Of a stretch of DNA of 54,919 bases, positions 21,630-30,309 are shown in pieces. Origin of the DNA: a virus. The stretch covers positions 1 through 54,919 of the IMG/VR virus record IMGVR_UViG_3300029915_000036. One strand, given 5' to 3'. Position 1 is the stretch's first letter, and every line of letters begins with the position of its first letter. The position numbers and the translations under genes were made by a program. The notes beneath the pieces were generated by a model. It saw nothing but the letters and a program-made list of their open reading frames with translations, was not told the DNA's origin and did not search any database.

Positions 21630-23258
21630 CTACTGCGTAATTGTGCCGACAGTGTTCGAGCCGACGTTGAGCACGGTGTTGGTGCTACCGGAATAATTGT
21701 TCAGCGCCACGATCCAGCCGCCCGTGCTGGCGCCGAGCAGGTTGATGCCGTTGCCCAGCCCGTAAAACACATTGCCGGTAACCACGCACGTATACCCGGT
21801 CGCATTGACGTTGATGCCGAAGCTGCCGGAGACCGACATGCCGGAAAAGTTGTTTCCGATGATGGACACTTGGCCATAGATCGCGTTCAGCGCCAGACCG
21901 ATCTGGTTTGCCGCCACGAAAATCAGGTTGCTGCTCATCAACAGACTGGCCAGCGCCCCGTTCAGGATGATGCGCTCTCCAGACCCGGCAAACTGGCTGC
22001 CGGTAATGGTGAGCTGCACGCAACCGACAGCGCCGGTCGGGATGAGGATGTCCGTCGTGCCGTTGGTGAAATTACACTGAGAGACCGTGACGCCCTGGAC
22101 GTAGGTTCCATAAATCAGGCCCTCCGCCAGATTGAACCATGAGCAGGAATTGAAATTGTGGATCAGGCTGTATTTGAAGCCGCCCGAAGCGACACCCTGT
22201 AGCGACACGCCGATGCCAGACAGCCCTGCGGTCGGGCCGTAAAAAACACAGGACGTATGGGTGAAATTGCCCCACCCGGTCACCGAAAGCGATGTGTTCC
22301 AGTAGTCAGTGAGCGCGCCGCCATCGGCGCCGCGGAAAGTCACGTTGATAACGTCGTTCTGGCCAAAGTCACCGCCCTGCACGCTGTTGGTGAGGGAAAT
22401 CCCGACAGTGCTGCCGCCGGCCGCGCTGGTCGAGCAGGTGAAGTTGCGCAAATGCACGGTATGCAAGGGGCTGCTGGCGGAAAATGACAACCCGCTTCCT
22501 GACGGGAAGCTGAGTGTCGTTACGTCCTGACTTTCGCCATTTATAGCAACGCTGAATGGTGTCGTTGCAGGGTAAGTATAGGACGGAGAAGAAAGGAAGG
22601 TGTAAACGCCCTTGGGGAAGAAAATAACCCCGCCATTTGTGGTGAGCGATGCCAGGGCCGCGACATAGGCTGAGGTGCAGTCCGCGACCGAGGGATTGCC
22701 GCCGAACCAGCGGATGTTTTTCTGAGCGCCCGACGCCTCGCGATACCAGCGGCGAGAGGACGCATCCACAATGATCGTGCCGCCGTTGTCAGCCGATGAT
22801 GTGTCGGCTGCATTGTTCCAGAAGATGCCCTCGCCGCCATCCGCTCCGACGAAGTAGCCGTCGACGAACACCACCGTTCCGGTCAGGGTGGTTGTCGTCT
22901 GCGCCCGCAGCGAGGCAATGTTGGTGACGGAGCTGATGACCCCGCTGAGCGAGCCGCCCGACAGCACATAGCCTGGGATCTGCCGCAGCCAGCAGCCAGC
23001 CACCACGCCGTAAGGGACGATTGTCGTGACCCCGCCATCGTCCGTCCCGGTGTTGGTCGACCAAACGAATGTGCCCTGCCCGCCATCGGACTGTGCGGTG
23101 AAGCCGATCATCTGCACGGTCTGGTTGGGCAGGCCAGTGAAAGTGCGGAGGTTGGCGAGATAGCACCCGCCCTGCATAAACGTGTTCAGGCTGGCGGCAG
23201 GGATTACGCCTTGGCCGGGCGAGAACGTTTGCAGGTACGGGATAGACGTGCCACTCAT
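21630..23258 (-). CDS. Tail spike with pectate-lyase-like beta helix
   Basis: Start at ATG 23258, just after the upstream stop; agaggggg within the upstream gene's end is the likely ribosome-binding site. The 542-residue protein has an N-terminal head with SLNTFMQGGCYLANLRTF and GGEGIFWNNAADTSSADNGG, both typical of spike head and neck regions. From about residue 190 it becomes a right-handed beta helix: FFPKGVYTF (the pectate-lyase-3 signature GG-xxFPxGxY), then many strands with N-x-F turns (ISNNFSG-like, VTGNVFYGLGNGI). Probably depolymerises or binds host surface glycan. Catalytic residues cannot be named from sequence. Confidence 0.75.
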   Translation of the reverse strand: MSGTSIPYLQTFSPGQGVIPAASLNTFMQGGCYLANLRTFTGLPNQTVQMIGFTAQSDGGQGTFVWSTNTGTDDGGVTTIVPYGVVAGCWLRQIPGYVLSGGSLSGVISSVTNIASLRAQTTTTLTGTVVFVDGYFVGADGGEGIFWNNAADTSSADNGGTIIVDASSRRWYREASGAQKNIRWFGGNPSVADCTSAYVAALASLTTNGGVIFFPKGVYTFLSSPSYTYPATTPFSVAINGESQDVTTLSFPSGSGLSFSASSPLHTVHLRNFTCSTSAAGGSTVGISLTNSVQGGDFGQNDVINVTFRGADGGALTDYWNTSLSVTGWGNFTHTSCVFYGPTAGLSGIGVSLQGVASGGFKYSLIHNFNSCSWFNLAEGLIYGTYVQGVTVSQCNFTNGTTDILIPTGAVGCVQLTITGSQFAGSGERIILNGALASLLMSSNLIFVAANQIGLALNAIYGQVSIIGNNFSGMSVSGSFGINVNATGYTCVVTGNVFYGLGNGINLLGASTGGWIVALNNYSGSTNTVLNVGSNTVGTITQ

Positions 23259-23265
23259 GGCAAAA

Positions 23266-23637
23266 CTACAAGCCCCCTCTTTGTCGCGTAATGACATCTA
23301 GCACGGTGAGGGGCAACACCGTGAGACATGTGTATGCCACGAGAACCCACCATCCGGGCGTTCCGTCCGCTTTCATTGCCAGCACGAAAGCGCCGATGAC
23401 GGCCAGCAGCAGGATCAGGCGGGATGCCAGTATTGCGCCGATCGCGGCCAGTGTGCCGACAAAGGCTCGGTCAGCTATCGGTTCACGGGCGGCCTGGGCC
23501 GGTGGCGTGGCAGTCTCTGGCGCGCGAGAGGGGGCGAACCCGGCAAACTCAGCCGGCGCCGTTGGCTGCTGACGAACCAGCGGCACCACGCCCTCCCTTT
23601 CCACTGATGGCGCGGCGGCGGGCTGCTGCAAAGGCAT
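23266..23637 (-). CDS. Membrane protein with Pro-rich head (123 aa)
   Basis: Start at ATG 23637, preceded by agaggaagaagaag. A 60-residue Pro/Ala-rich segment (PLQQPAAAPSVEREG onward) is followed by two hydrophobic helices (FVGTLAAIGAILASRLIL ... LAVIGAFVLAM and WWVLVAYTCLTVLPLTVL). Located between injection-protein genes and the spike, it may be a virion-associated or holin-like membrane protein. No family is assigned. Confidence 0.55.
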   Translation of the reverse strand: MPLQQPAAAPSVEREGVVPLVRQQPTAPAEFAGFAPSRAPETATPPAQAAREPIADRAFVGTLAAIGAILASRLILLLAVIGAFVLAMKADGTPGWWVLVAYTCLTVLPLTVLDVITRQRGGL

Positions 23638-23845
23638 CTTCTTCTTCCTCTGGATTGACACGGTGTTTGGTTGCCACCCACCGGACTCCGCTGTCAAACA
23701 GCCGCACCCGGTCGACAAACCCAACCCTGCCTGCGGCGTCGTCTTCCGGCGGCGCGCTGGCGGGATAGGCTTCTTCCATCAGCCGCAGAAAGAATGTGTC
23801 GAGATGACCGGCGAGACTTTCTTCCGGACTGGATTTTGACTTCAC
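23549..23845 (-). CDS. Hypothetical phage protein (98 aa)
   Basis: GTG at 23845 overlaps the upstream stop (GTGA). The product starts KSKSSPEESLAGHLDTFF after the initiator and contains GRVGFVDRVRLFDSGVRWVA and NPEEEEDAFAAARRRA, a helical, charged protein. Its last 30 codons overlap the membrane-protein gene in another frame. Conserved-looking but unassigned. Confidence 0.5.
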   Translation of the reverse strand: MKSKSSPEESLAGHLDTFFLRLMEEAYPASAPPEDDAAGRVGFVDRVRLFDSGVRWVATKHRVNPEEEEDAFAAARRRAISGKGGRGAAGSSAANGAG

Positions 23846-25944
23846 GGGGCGCTTTTCTGATCGGGGGTTGTCGCGGCGGCCACGCCGGGCACCGCATTGG
23901 GATAGATGCGAATGGTCGGCATGCCCTTGGTCGCAGCCTGGAGCTTGGCAATGGTATCAGCCGGCGGGGCCGTGTACAGCTTCGCCTTGGCCATGGACAG
24001 GCGCGGATCTTCCGGTTTCAGGTAGCGGCCAACGGCTTGCAGCCCGTGCCCGATCGCCGGCAGCCAACGCCCCTCGGTTGCCGCGTGGAGGCCCCTGACA
24101 CCGTGAGAGGCGGCGGTTGTGTCGGCCCGCATATCTTCGGCCAGCTTGTCAGCGGAATTGGAACCGGCATAGGTGGATGCCCACGCCTGCCACATCTTGT
24201 GTTCGGCGTTCAGCGAGGCGAAGAACCGCTCGAACGAAGCGTCGTCGGGGAACATCGCGCGCATCTGCCGCTTGGCGTACGGCAGCATGAGCTGCCTCAC
24301 CTCGTCGCCCTTCTCGCCGGTTTTCTGCACCATCTTGCGCATGGTGTTCGCCGCGCCGAGCTTGAAAAACTCCCGCTCGTTACCCGTCATCTTCCGAAAT
24401 GAATCTTCGATTTCCTCCGGTTCCATCTTGAAGATATTCTGCCCCTGCCGCATGGCGGCCATGCTGACGGTCGGGCCGCCCCACGCTTCGCGTGCGGCCC
24501 TGTAGTCGGGGCTAAGACGGTCAAGCTCCCGCAGAACGCCGTTCTTTAACTTGGATATGGCAACGCCCTCTTGCGTCAGCCGCCCAGTTAGCGGGTCTTT
24601 GGCGGCTTCGATCTGCGCATCCAGGCCCTTCTTCACCACATTCCACAATTTGAGATTGGGCACCTGGCCGAGATTGATCGTGCCATCCGGATCTATGCTG
24701 GTAATGCCATAGCTCGTTGCGTCGAGCGGGCGCCCCTCGCCCTGCGCTTCGTCACGCTCGATGGCCCAGCCCTTTTTCATGCCCTGCTGAATGCGCGGAT
24801 TGGTATCCAGCAGCTCCTCCAAATAGGTGCTGTCGAGCGGCTTGTGATTGGCGAATGCCTTTTCGTACAGCGGCTTGGCAGCCTTGGACCGGGCATCCTG
24901 TAGCGCCTGGTCGACGTAATACCTCGCCCCGCCGCCCAGTTCATTGCTAATGTCAGTGCTGACGCGCGTGCCGGTATCGATGTCGCGGTCACGGAAGAAT
25001 TTTGCGATGTGTGCTTTGGCATCGCCTGGCGCGCGGGCGATCTTGCCCAGCAGCCCCTTGGCGTTTTCATCGGCCACGTCGGCAAAGGCCATGGGCTTGC
25101 CCGGCGTGGCGTTGGCAAGATCGAGCATGTCCTGGAATGAGGCGCCGCCGCCCTTCTGGTCAGACTGCACGCGCGCCAGCACCTGCTGAACCGCCTTGTC
25201 GTTGACGGCATCCTGCCCATGCACACCCGTCACCCACCGGGCAAGATGCGCCACGGGCTCGGCGATTGCGCCCACGGCCCCGCCGGTGACGGTGCCCGCG
25301 ATAGCCTGCTCTGCCTTTTTCTCCGCGAAACTCCCCTGCGACGCAACCGGCTGCATCATCCCCGTTGTGGCGCCCTGGATGGCGGCTGAGCCGATGCGAC
25401 GGGCCATGTTCGCATCCCCCAGAACGCTTGCCGGGCCGGCGTAGTTGGCCGGGCTGGCGACATCACCAGCGATCCGCCACCAGTCAATGCCCTTGGGCGT
25501 CTGTGCCTGGATCGTCTTCTCGCGTTGCTCGGCTTCCTCATCCATGCCGCCCGGCGGGAGTTTTTCAACCAGCCCGGTCTTGTCCGCGAGCCAGTTGTTG
25601 AACTGATTGACCGGCTTGACGATGGCATCCGGCAGCACGTGCGTCAGCAGTTGCGCCCCGCCCTCTATCGGGTCTTTCAGCCCCGTGCCGAACCGATCCA
25701 GGGGAGACATCGTGGGGGCGTCAGAGGCTACGGGGGGCGCGGCCTTGGGCTCCTGCGGTCTGACGACGGTTGTTGGTATTGGCGTTGGGGCTGGCGTCTG
25801 CGCAACGGGCGCCTGCATCCATGCCGGCACGCGCGCCGGTGGCGCGCCGGGCTTGGGCGGGCGCAATCCGTTCGGGTCGAGACCGGGCCTGAGCAGGGGA
25901 TTATCCTGCTGCGAGACGACAACCTGGGCGTCCTGCCATCCCAT
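23842..25944 (-). CDS. Large putative internal virion / injection protein
   Basis: A 700-residue protein. A Pro-rich leader (about 1-80) precedes a mainly helical body with Ala/Gly segments that may cross membranes (AIAGTVTGGAVGAIAEPVA, about 215-235) and many charged helices (LYEKAFANHKP, RKMTGNEREFFKLGAANTMR). No enzyme motif is seen. Long helical proteins at this place, next to an Ala-rich protein and downstream of the hub, are usually ejected with DNA in podoviruses. Function is inferred from layout. Confidence 0.6.
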   Translation of the reverse strand: MGWQDAQVVVSQQDNPLLRPGLDPNGLRPPKPGAPPARVPAWMQAPVAQTPAPTPIPTTVVRPQEPKAAPPVASDAPTMSPLDRFGTGLKDPIEGGAQLLTHVLPDAIVKPVNQFNNWLADKTGLVEKLPPGGMDEEAEQREKTIQAQTPKGIDWWRIAGDVASPANYAGPASVLGDANMARRIGSAAIQGATTGMMQPVASQGSFAEKKAEQAIAGTVTGGAVGAIAEPVAHLARWVTGVHGQDAVNDKAVQQVLARVQSDQKGGGASFQDMLDLANATPGKPMAFADVADENAKGLLGKIARAPGDAKAHIAKFFRDRDIDTGTRVSTDISNELGGGARYYVDQALQDARSKAAKPLYEKAFANHKPLDSTYLEELLDTNPRIQQGMKKGWAIERDEAQGEGRPLDATSYGITSIDPDGTINLGQVPNLKLWNVVKKGLDAQIEAAKDPLTGRLTQEGVAISKLKNGVLRELDRLSPDYRAAREAWGGPTVSMAAMRQGQNIFKMEPEEIEDSFRKMTGNEREFFKLGAANTMRKMVQKTGEKGDEVRQLMLPYAKRQMRAMFPDDASFERFFASLNAEHKMWQAWASTYAGSNSADKLAEDMRADTTAASHGVRGLHAATEGRWLPAIGHGLQAVGRYLKPEDPRLSMAKAKLYTAPPADTIAKLQAATKGMPTIRIYPNAVPGVAAATTPDQKSAP

Positions 25945-27791
25945 TAGGGCTTCTTCCGCACGATGCCGTCCGGACCAACGAACAATGTGCCGGACGGCAG
26001 GGCGTCATAATCCCCATCCTCACGTCCCGGCGTGAGAACAACGGGATGGGAATCGCCCTTGATCAGCGGGACGTCATGCGCCGCCTGCCCCTGCTGGGTC
26101 AGGTCGGGCTTGAGGCCGGCGCGGAAATTCGCCTGACTGTCCTGCCTCGCTTTCGCGGTTCCGGTCAGCATCGCCTGTGCCTCTTTCTCCAGGCGGTCCA
26201 TCTGGCGCTGATAGACGGCGTCGGTTCGGGCGATCGACAACAGATCGTAGGCGTGTTGCCGCGCGCCTTCGGTTGAGGCGCCAGAGCGCGTTGCAACGCC
26301 GGCAAAGCCGTTGGCAACCGCCTGATTGGCCAGTGCGAAATCCGCCAGATCGGGATCGTCGGCCTGCCCTTGAAGGGCCTGGCGCAATTTGTCAGCACCG
26401 AAGAAGCCCCAGCGAACCACCTTCTGCGACGCTTCGCGCGCCTGGGGGATGGTCACGGACAACTCTTGCGCGCCGATATCGAGCTTTGATCCGACGCGAG
26501 CAATGTTGGTCTGCTCGGCCATCGCCGCATGGAACCTGATCGTCGCGTCAGCCAAGTCCGCGCCGCTGCCGCCGCGGGCGCGAATAATCTCGCCCAGTTC
26601 CTTGTCCACCAGACCGATGTTGGCCGGGGTGCGCGCCAGGCCGGCGAGAGGCTGGTAGTTTCCCGCATCCGCCGACTGGGCGAGGATATGCGCGTCCTCT
26701 GGCGAGATCGTCGCCGGCTGCGACGAGCCGATTTTGGAAATGCCCTTGGGCGCCTCGATCGCGTTGCCCTGTAGGTCGGTGTACTCGGGCTTGCCGCTGA
26801 CATTACGACGATAGCCCTGCGCCCCCGTCTCAGGATCGGTGAACGGCTGCCACGTCCCAGCCGCGGCTGACGCCGGTTTCAAGGCGCCCGCGCCGAGCTG
26901 GAGGATGCTTTCGGCCAGCCGCTGACCGCGCTCTACTAGAGCCGGATCGCCGCTCAAAATATCTTGCTTCGCGCTGTCGAGACGCACGTCATTGAGGTCT
27001 GTCGACTGCCGCGTGGCGACTGTAGACCCCTTGCCGGCGGAGTCTGCCCGCATCTGCTTGCGCAGAACGTCAATGGCCTCGGCCTGCTTTGTCGGGTCAT
27101 CTGACCCAAGCCCCTCGGCGACAGCGATGTGGCCCTGAAGAAATGTCTCCGCGCCCGCCTGAGCGGCCTGCGTTGCCGCAGTCTGCTTTTTTCGAGCGAA
27201 CAGCAGGTTCTTCACCTCATCAATGCCGCCATGCGCGTATGCCTGCTGCAACACCTCGTCTTTGTAGGCCAGAACGCTGGTCTGCAATTCAGCTCGGCCC
27301 GCCGCAGCGTCCGTGCTCATCTTTTTCAGCGCTGAATCGTAAACCTTTTCCTGATACTGCGACAGCTTGAGAGCGTTAGCGCTCTCGATTTTCCACTCGT
27401 CATATTTCTGCTTGGCAAGTGCTGCATCCTTGTCGGATGTGGCCTTGAGCACGCCGCCCATGGCCTGGATCGCATTTACGAACGGCCGGCGCGTGAACAG
27501 GCTGCCAAGTGCGGCGATCCACATAGCAGGCTGGCCGAAAGCCTGGAACGGATCGGTGTTGGCCTCTTGCTTGGGCGGCTTCTGGATGACCGGCATCACT
27601 GGTTTGCTGGCCTCCGCCTCGGCGCGGTCCTGCTCCAGTCGATCCGAAAGGGCGGCTGTCGGCGGCGGCATCCCGCGCGTGGCACCAGTCGCGGCCGGCG
27701 ACATCCGCGGCTTGGGCTGCTCCGGCGGCTTTTGCTCCTGGAGCGGCGGGGCTCCGCTGGTGTTTGGGTCGGCTGAGAATGACGCGCTCAC
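25944..27791 (-). CDS. Large helical internal virion protein
   Basis: GTG at 27791 overlaps the previous stop (GTGA) and its stop overlaps the next ATG (TAATG). The 615-residue product has a Pro-rich disordered head (to about 75), a helical region with ALAKQKYDEWKIESANALK and KKMSTDAAAGRAELQTS, a short beta insert (WQPFTDPETGAQGYRRNVSG), then more helices. It forms, with its two neighbours, a three-gene block like podovirus injection proteins. No catalytic motif is found. Confidence 0.6.
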   Translation of the reverse strand: MSASFSADPNTSGAPPLQEQKPPEQPKPRMSPAATGATRGMPPPTAALSDRLEQDRAEAEASKPVMPVIQKPPKQEANTDPFQAFGQPAMWIAALGSLFTRRPFVNAIQAMGGVLKATSDKDAALAKQKYDEWKIESANALKLSQYQEKVYDSALKKMSTDAAAGRAELQTSVLAYKDEVLQQAYAHGGIDEVKNLLFARKKQTAATQAAQAGAETFLQGHIAVAEGLGSDDPTKQAEAIDVLRKQMRADSAGKGSTVATRQSTDLNDVRLDSAKQDILSGDPALVERGQRLAESILQLGAGALKPASAAAGTWQPFTDPETGAQGYRRNVSGKPEYTDLQGNAIEAPKGISKIGSSQPATISPEDAHILAQSADAGNYQPLAGLARTPANIGLVDKELGEIIRARGGSGADLADATIRFHAAMAEQTNIARVGSKLDIGAQELSVTIPQAREASQKVVRWGFFGADKLRQALQGQADDPDLADFALANQAVANGFAGVATRSGASTEGARQHAYDLLSIARTDAVYQRQMDRLEKEAQAMLTGTAKARQDSQANFRAGLKPDLTQQGQAAHDVPLIKGDSHPVVLTPGREDGDYDALPSGTLFVGPDGIVRKKP

Positions 27792-29095
27792 GGGGATGCC
27801 TGATTGACCGTTACAGTCGGCCGGGCGGCGCCGGCCGCCAGCGTCGTCAGCGCATTCCCCAACTGCTGATCATTTTGCATATTGGCGCCCATGATTTTAC
27901 TATAGAGCTGCGCCGACAGATTGCTTTCCGAGATGCCCGTATCGAGCAACTGAGTTGCTATCTGCGCGCCCTGGCTGGCGAGCGTGTTTTGCACATTTGC
28001 GATGTCCTGCGCCTCGGCGGTACTTCCCGCATCCCCGCGCGCCGCGTACTGCGATTTGATCGAGGCCGTGGCGGCACTGCCGGCCTGCTGCAACGATGTC
28101 TGAACGCCGGGCGGCAAGGTGCCTGTCTGTAGATACGATTGTAGCTGACTGCCCTGCGAGGCGAGCTGCCCGGCCTGCGCATTTAGCTGGTTGTAACCCG
28201 GAATGTTGCCCAGGCCCTCGCTGGATTTCAGCCCTTGATAGCCAACCAGGGCAGCCGGCAGAAGCCAGTTGGCATTGTTGCCCAGGAAGTGTCCAACCCC
28301 GCCGAGGGCGGAACCCACCCCGCTAGACGGTGATCCGGCGCCGGCGGCGAGGCCGCCGTTGACCGTCGAGTTGCCAAACGACAGCCCGCCGTCAACGTTG
28401 CCAGCGCCAGCACCGCCAGCCGGCGGGACAGGCGGCACGGGCAGCCCATTGGTTGCGGCGCCCGCGGCGCTTGTCAGGCCGCTGCCCGGCGTGCCGGCGG
28501 CATCAAACGCCGCCGTATCCCCAACACTCCCGAGCGGCCCCGACGTGACGGCGCCGCCGCCCTGTGCGAACGCATCCGTCGCGGTGACACCGGGGGTGTA
28601 GCCGCCAGCGGCGGCAGCGGGCGCATCGGACGAGAACAGCGTCAAGGCATCACCGGCGCCGGGTGCAATGGAGGCTGGCGCGGCTGCGCCAGCAGCCGAG
28701 ACGCCCGCGCCTCCGCCCAGTGATCCGAGCGTGCCAGCACCCGCCCCGCCAGGGGCTGCGGCAAGGCCGGTTGTTGCGCCGACAGCGCCGGCAAGCCCGG
28801 CATTGGCTGAGGCGGCACCTGCGCCACCCGCAAGAGCGTCCGTTGCGGCGGCGCCACCGATGACGCTGCCAAGACCGCCGCCCAGCGCCGCATCAGCGCC
28901 CCCGGCAGCGAGAGCGTCCGTTGCGGCGGCGCCACCGATGACGCTGCCAAGACCCCCGGCAGCGAGAGCGTCCGTTGCGGCGGCGCCACCGATGACGCTG
29001 CCAAGGCCACCAATGGCAGCATCGGCGCCAACGTCAGCAACGGCGGCGCCGCCAAGAGCATCTGCAATGCCGCCAATTGCTGCCGTAATACCCAT
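27788..29095 (-). CDS. Ala/Gly-rich putative injection protein with internal repeats
   Basis: A 435-residue protein. The first 100 residues repeat GLGSVIGGAAATDALA three times with Ala/Gly spacers, then a Gly/Ala/Pro-rich stretch continues to about 260. The C-terminal 170 residues are a helical domain (LLPAALVGYQGLKSSEG, SLQQAGSAATASIKSQYAA, DIANVQNTLASQGAQ) resembling phage DNA-ejection proteins. Preceded by ggaaagg. The head could be a membrane-inserting segment. Role inferred. Confidence 0.6.
   Translation of the reverse strand: MGITAAIGGIADALGGAAVADVGADAAIGGLGSVIGGAAATDALAAGGLGSVIGGAAATDALAAGGADAALGGGLGSVIGGAAATDALAGGAGAASANAGLAGAVGATTGLAAAPGGAGAGTLGSLGGGAGVSAAGAAAPASIAPGAGDALTLFSSDAPAAAAGGYTPGVTATDAFAQGGGAVTSGPLGSVGDTAAFDAAGTPGSGLTSAAGAATNGLPVPPVPPAGGAGAGNVDGGLSFGNSTVNGGLAAGAGSPSSGVGSALGGVGHFLGNNANWLLPAALVGYQGLKSSEGLGNIPGYNQLNAQAGQLASQGSQLQSYLQTGTLPPGVQTSLQQAGSAATASIKSQYAARGDAGSTAEAQDIANVQNTLASQGAQIATQLLDTGISESNLSAQLYSKIMGANMQNDQQLGNALTTLAAGAARPTVTVNQASP
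28834..29007 (-). repeat. Three near-identical direct repeats inside the Ala/Gly-rich gene
   Basis: A unit of about 40 bases beginning gagcgtccgttgcggcgg and ending gacgctgccaag occurs at 28834, 28912 and 28966. Copies are spaced 78 and 54 bases apart, both multiples of three, so the reading frame is kept and each unit codes for GLGSVIGGAAATDAL. The near-perfect DNA identity points to recent duplication. Confidence 0.85.
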
Positions 29096-29554
29096 TTACA
29101 AAACCTTTCCAACGCCCCATTCGATATCAGAATGACCTAGAGCCAACAACAAACGATGCGCTGCCGGGTGCGCCGTTTTGCCGGTCGTGTGCATCACCTG
29201 GACGCCGATTTCCCGAAGCTCTGTTTCCATCACATTGAACAGCCGCGCGCCAAGCAACCGGCCGCGATGTTCGGGAGCAATCCAGTAAATATCACTGACC
29301 GCCCACTTCACGCCCTGGTAGTGGGGGTGCTGACGAATGAAATAAACGGCATAACCGATCAGCGCGCCCTCACGGCGCGCTGTCACGCAAACAATGCCAC
29401 CCATATCTTCCAGGCGCTTGTAGAACGCTCTGTCTATATCGACGCCAGACAACTCCTTCGTCCAGGCAATTTCATCCCAATGACGCTCCAGTAGCGGATG
29501 GGCTTCATCAATGGTGTCCTGGACGCGCTCGCGTTGAAGGGTGAATTCACTCAT
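29096..29554 (-). CDS. GNAT-family N-acetyltransferase
   Basis: A 152-residue protein with GNAT organisation. The N-terminal helices (AHPLLERHWDEIAW) are followed by strand GGIVCVTARREGALIGYAVY, then HYQGVKWAVSDIYWIAPEHR with the acetyl-CoA pyrophosphate loop HRGRLLGARLF, and a final strand-helix-strand (GVQVMHTTGK, RLLLALGHSD). This is a common phage subtype placed among structural genes. It transfers acetyl from acetyl-CoA to an unknown amine. The start overlaps the previous stop. Confidence 0.8.
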   Translation of the reverse strand: MSEFTLQRERVQDTIDEAHPLLERHWDEIAWTKELSGVDIDRAFYKRLEDMGGIVCVTARREGALIGYAVYFIRQHPHYQGVKWAVSDIYWIAPEHRGRLLGARLFNVMETELREIGVQVMHTTGKTAHPAAHRLLLALGHSDIEWGVGKVL

Positions 29555-29762
29555 CGCGCTTGCCCTTCGATACGGCGCGCAGAATATGATTCAGCCCCTC
29601 CTTCAACTGGCCGACGCCCTGATCGACAGCCCCCATATCCACGCCAGGAACCCTGCGGATATGTCCGATCATGGTTTCCACTTCCTGCGCCACGCGCCGG
29701 GCCTCATCCCCAAGGGTTTTCTGTGCAGCAATCCCCTTCGTTGCCCCTGCCAATGCGTCCAT
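29547..29762 (-). CDS. Small hypothetical protein (71 aa)
   Basis: Start at ATG 29762, overlapping the upstream stop (TAATG). The product begins MDALAGATKGIAAQKTLGD and is a two-helix, charged protein (ARRVAQEVETMIGHIRRVP, VGQLKEGLNHILRAV). An upstream in-frame start would lie inside the neighbour. Found here between GNAT and a conserved structural-region gene; function unknown. Confidence 0.5.
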   Translation of the reverse strand: MDALAGATKGIAAQKTLGDEARRVAQEVETMIGHIRRVPGVDMGAVDQGVGQLKEGLNHILRAVSKGKRDE

Positions 29763-30100
29763 TATGTCACCCCTAGCGCGGCCGAGGCCGTGTAGTGCTC
29801 CTGGTAGTGCAGATAGACCCACGCCTCCAGTTCGGAGCGGTTTTTGTAATCCACCTGCAAGAGATCACTCCCGCGCGTGCCGAGAACGCCGTTCATGTCG
29901 TCGTGCGCCTGCTGGTTGTAGTTGAGAAAGTTTTCAAATGCGGTCAGGTCGATCGGATCGATCGGGTAGAAATCCAGGTTCGTGCCGTACTTCGTCTGGA
30001 TCGCATTGCGGATCAACTGGTGCTGATCACGGTGGCTGAAACTCCAGATGCTCCAGTCCTCGCTGGATTGCGGCACAAACAGAAGATTGGCGAGCGGCAT
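29762..30100 (-). CDS. Conserved podovirus hypothetical protein
   Basis: A 112-residue protein with the sequence pattern LLFVPQSSEDWSIWSFSHRD ... HQLIRNAIQ ... LDFYPIDPIDLTAFENFL ... QQAHDDMNGVLG ... DLLQVDYKN, which I recognise as a recurrent unnamed phage protein near tail-end structural genes. His and Asp residues are regularly placed but no enzyme is implied. It starts at the stop of the preceding small gene. Confidence 0.65.
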   Translation of the reverse strand: MPLANLLFVPQSSEDWSIWSFSHRDQHQLIRNAIQTKYGTNLDFYPIDPIDLTAFENFLNYNQQAHDDMNGVLGTRGSDLLQVDYKNRSELEAWVYLHYQEHYTASAALGVT

Positions 30101-30309
30101 CAGCGCCGCCGGCGCTGATAGGCTGACACCTGGATGAAGCTCTGCTCGGCCTGAAGGGAGCGCGGATCAGTCTCCCCGCCGACCGCCGATTCCCCGCCCT
30201 GGTAGTTCACCAGGGTTTCGTCAGGAACCTGAGCAACCATTCCCTTGGGATTCTCGCCCCCAGCGAGAAATTTTACCCAGTTTTCCCGCAAGCCCGTGTG
30301 GTTCGCCAT
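30100..30309 (-). CDS. Small hypothetical protein (69 aa)
   Basis: ATG at 30309 is preceded by ggaggtgatg; an adjacent ATG at 30312 is possible. The product begins MANHTGLRENWVKFLAGGEN and ends in QRRRR. It overlaps the end of the large multi-enzyme gene by 89 bases and is coupled to the next gene by TGATG. No family is assigned. Confidence 0.55.
   Translation of the reverse strand: MANHTGLRENWVKFLAGGENPKGMVAQVPDETLVNYQGGESAVGGETDPRSLQAEQSFIQVSAYQRRRR

Noticed and set aside
28834-29007. Regularly spaced repeats considered as a CRISPR array
   Set aside because: Only three copies, uneven spacing in multiples of three, within a coding frame, and no cas genes.
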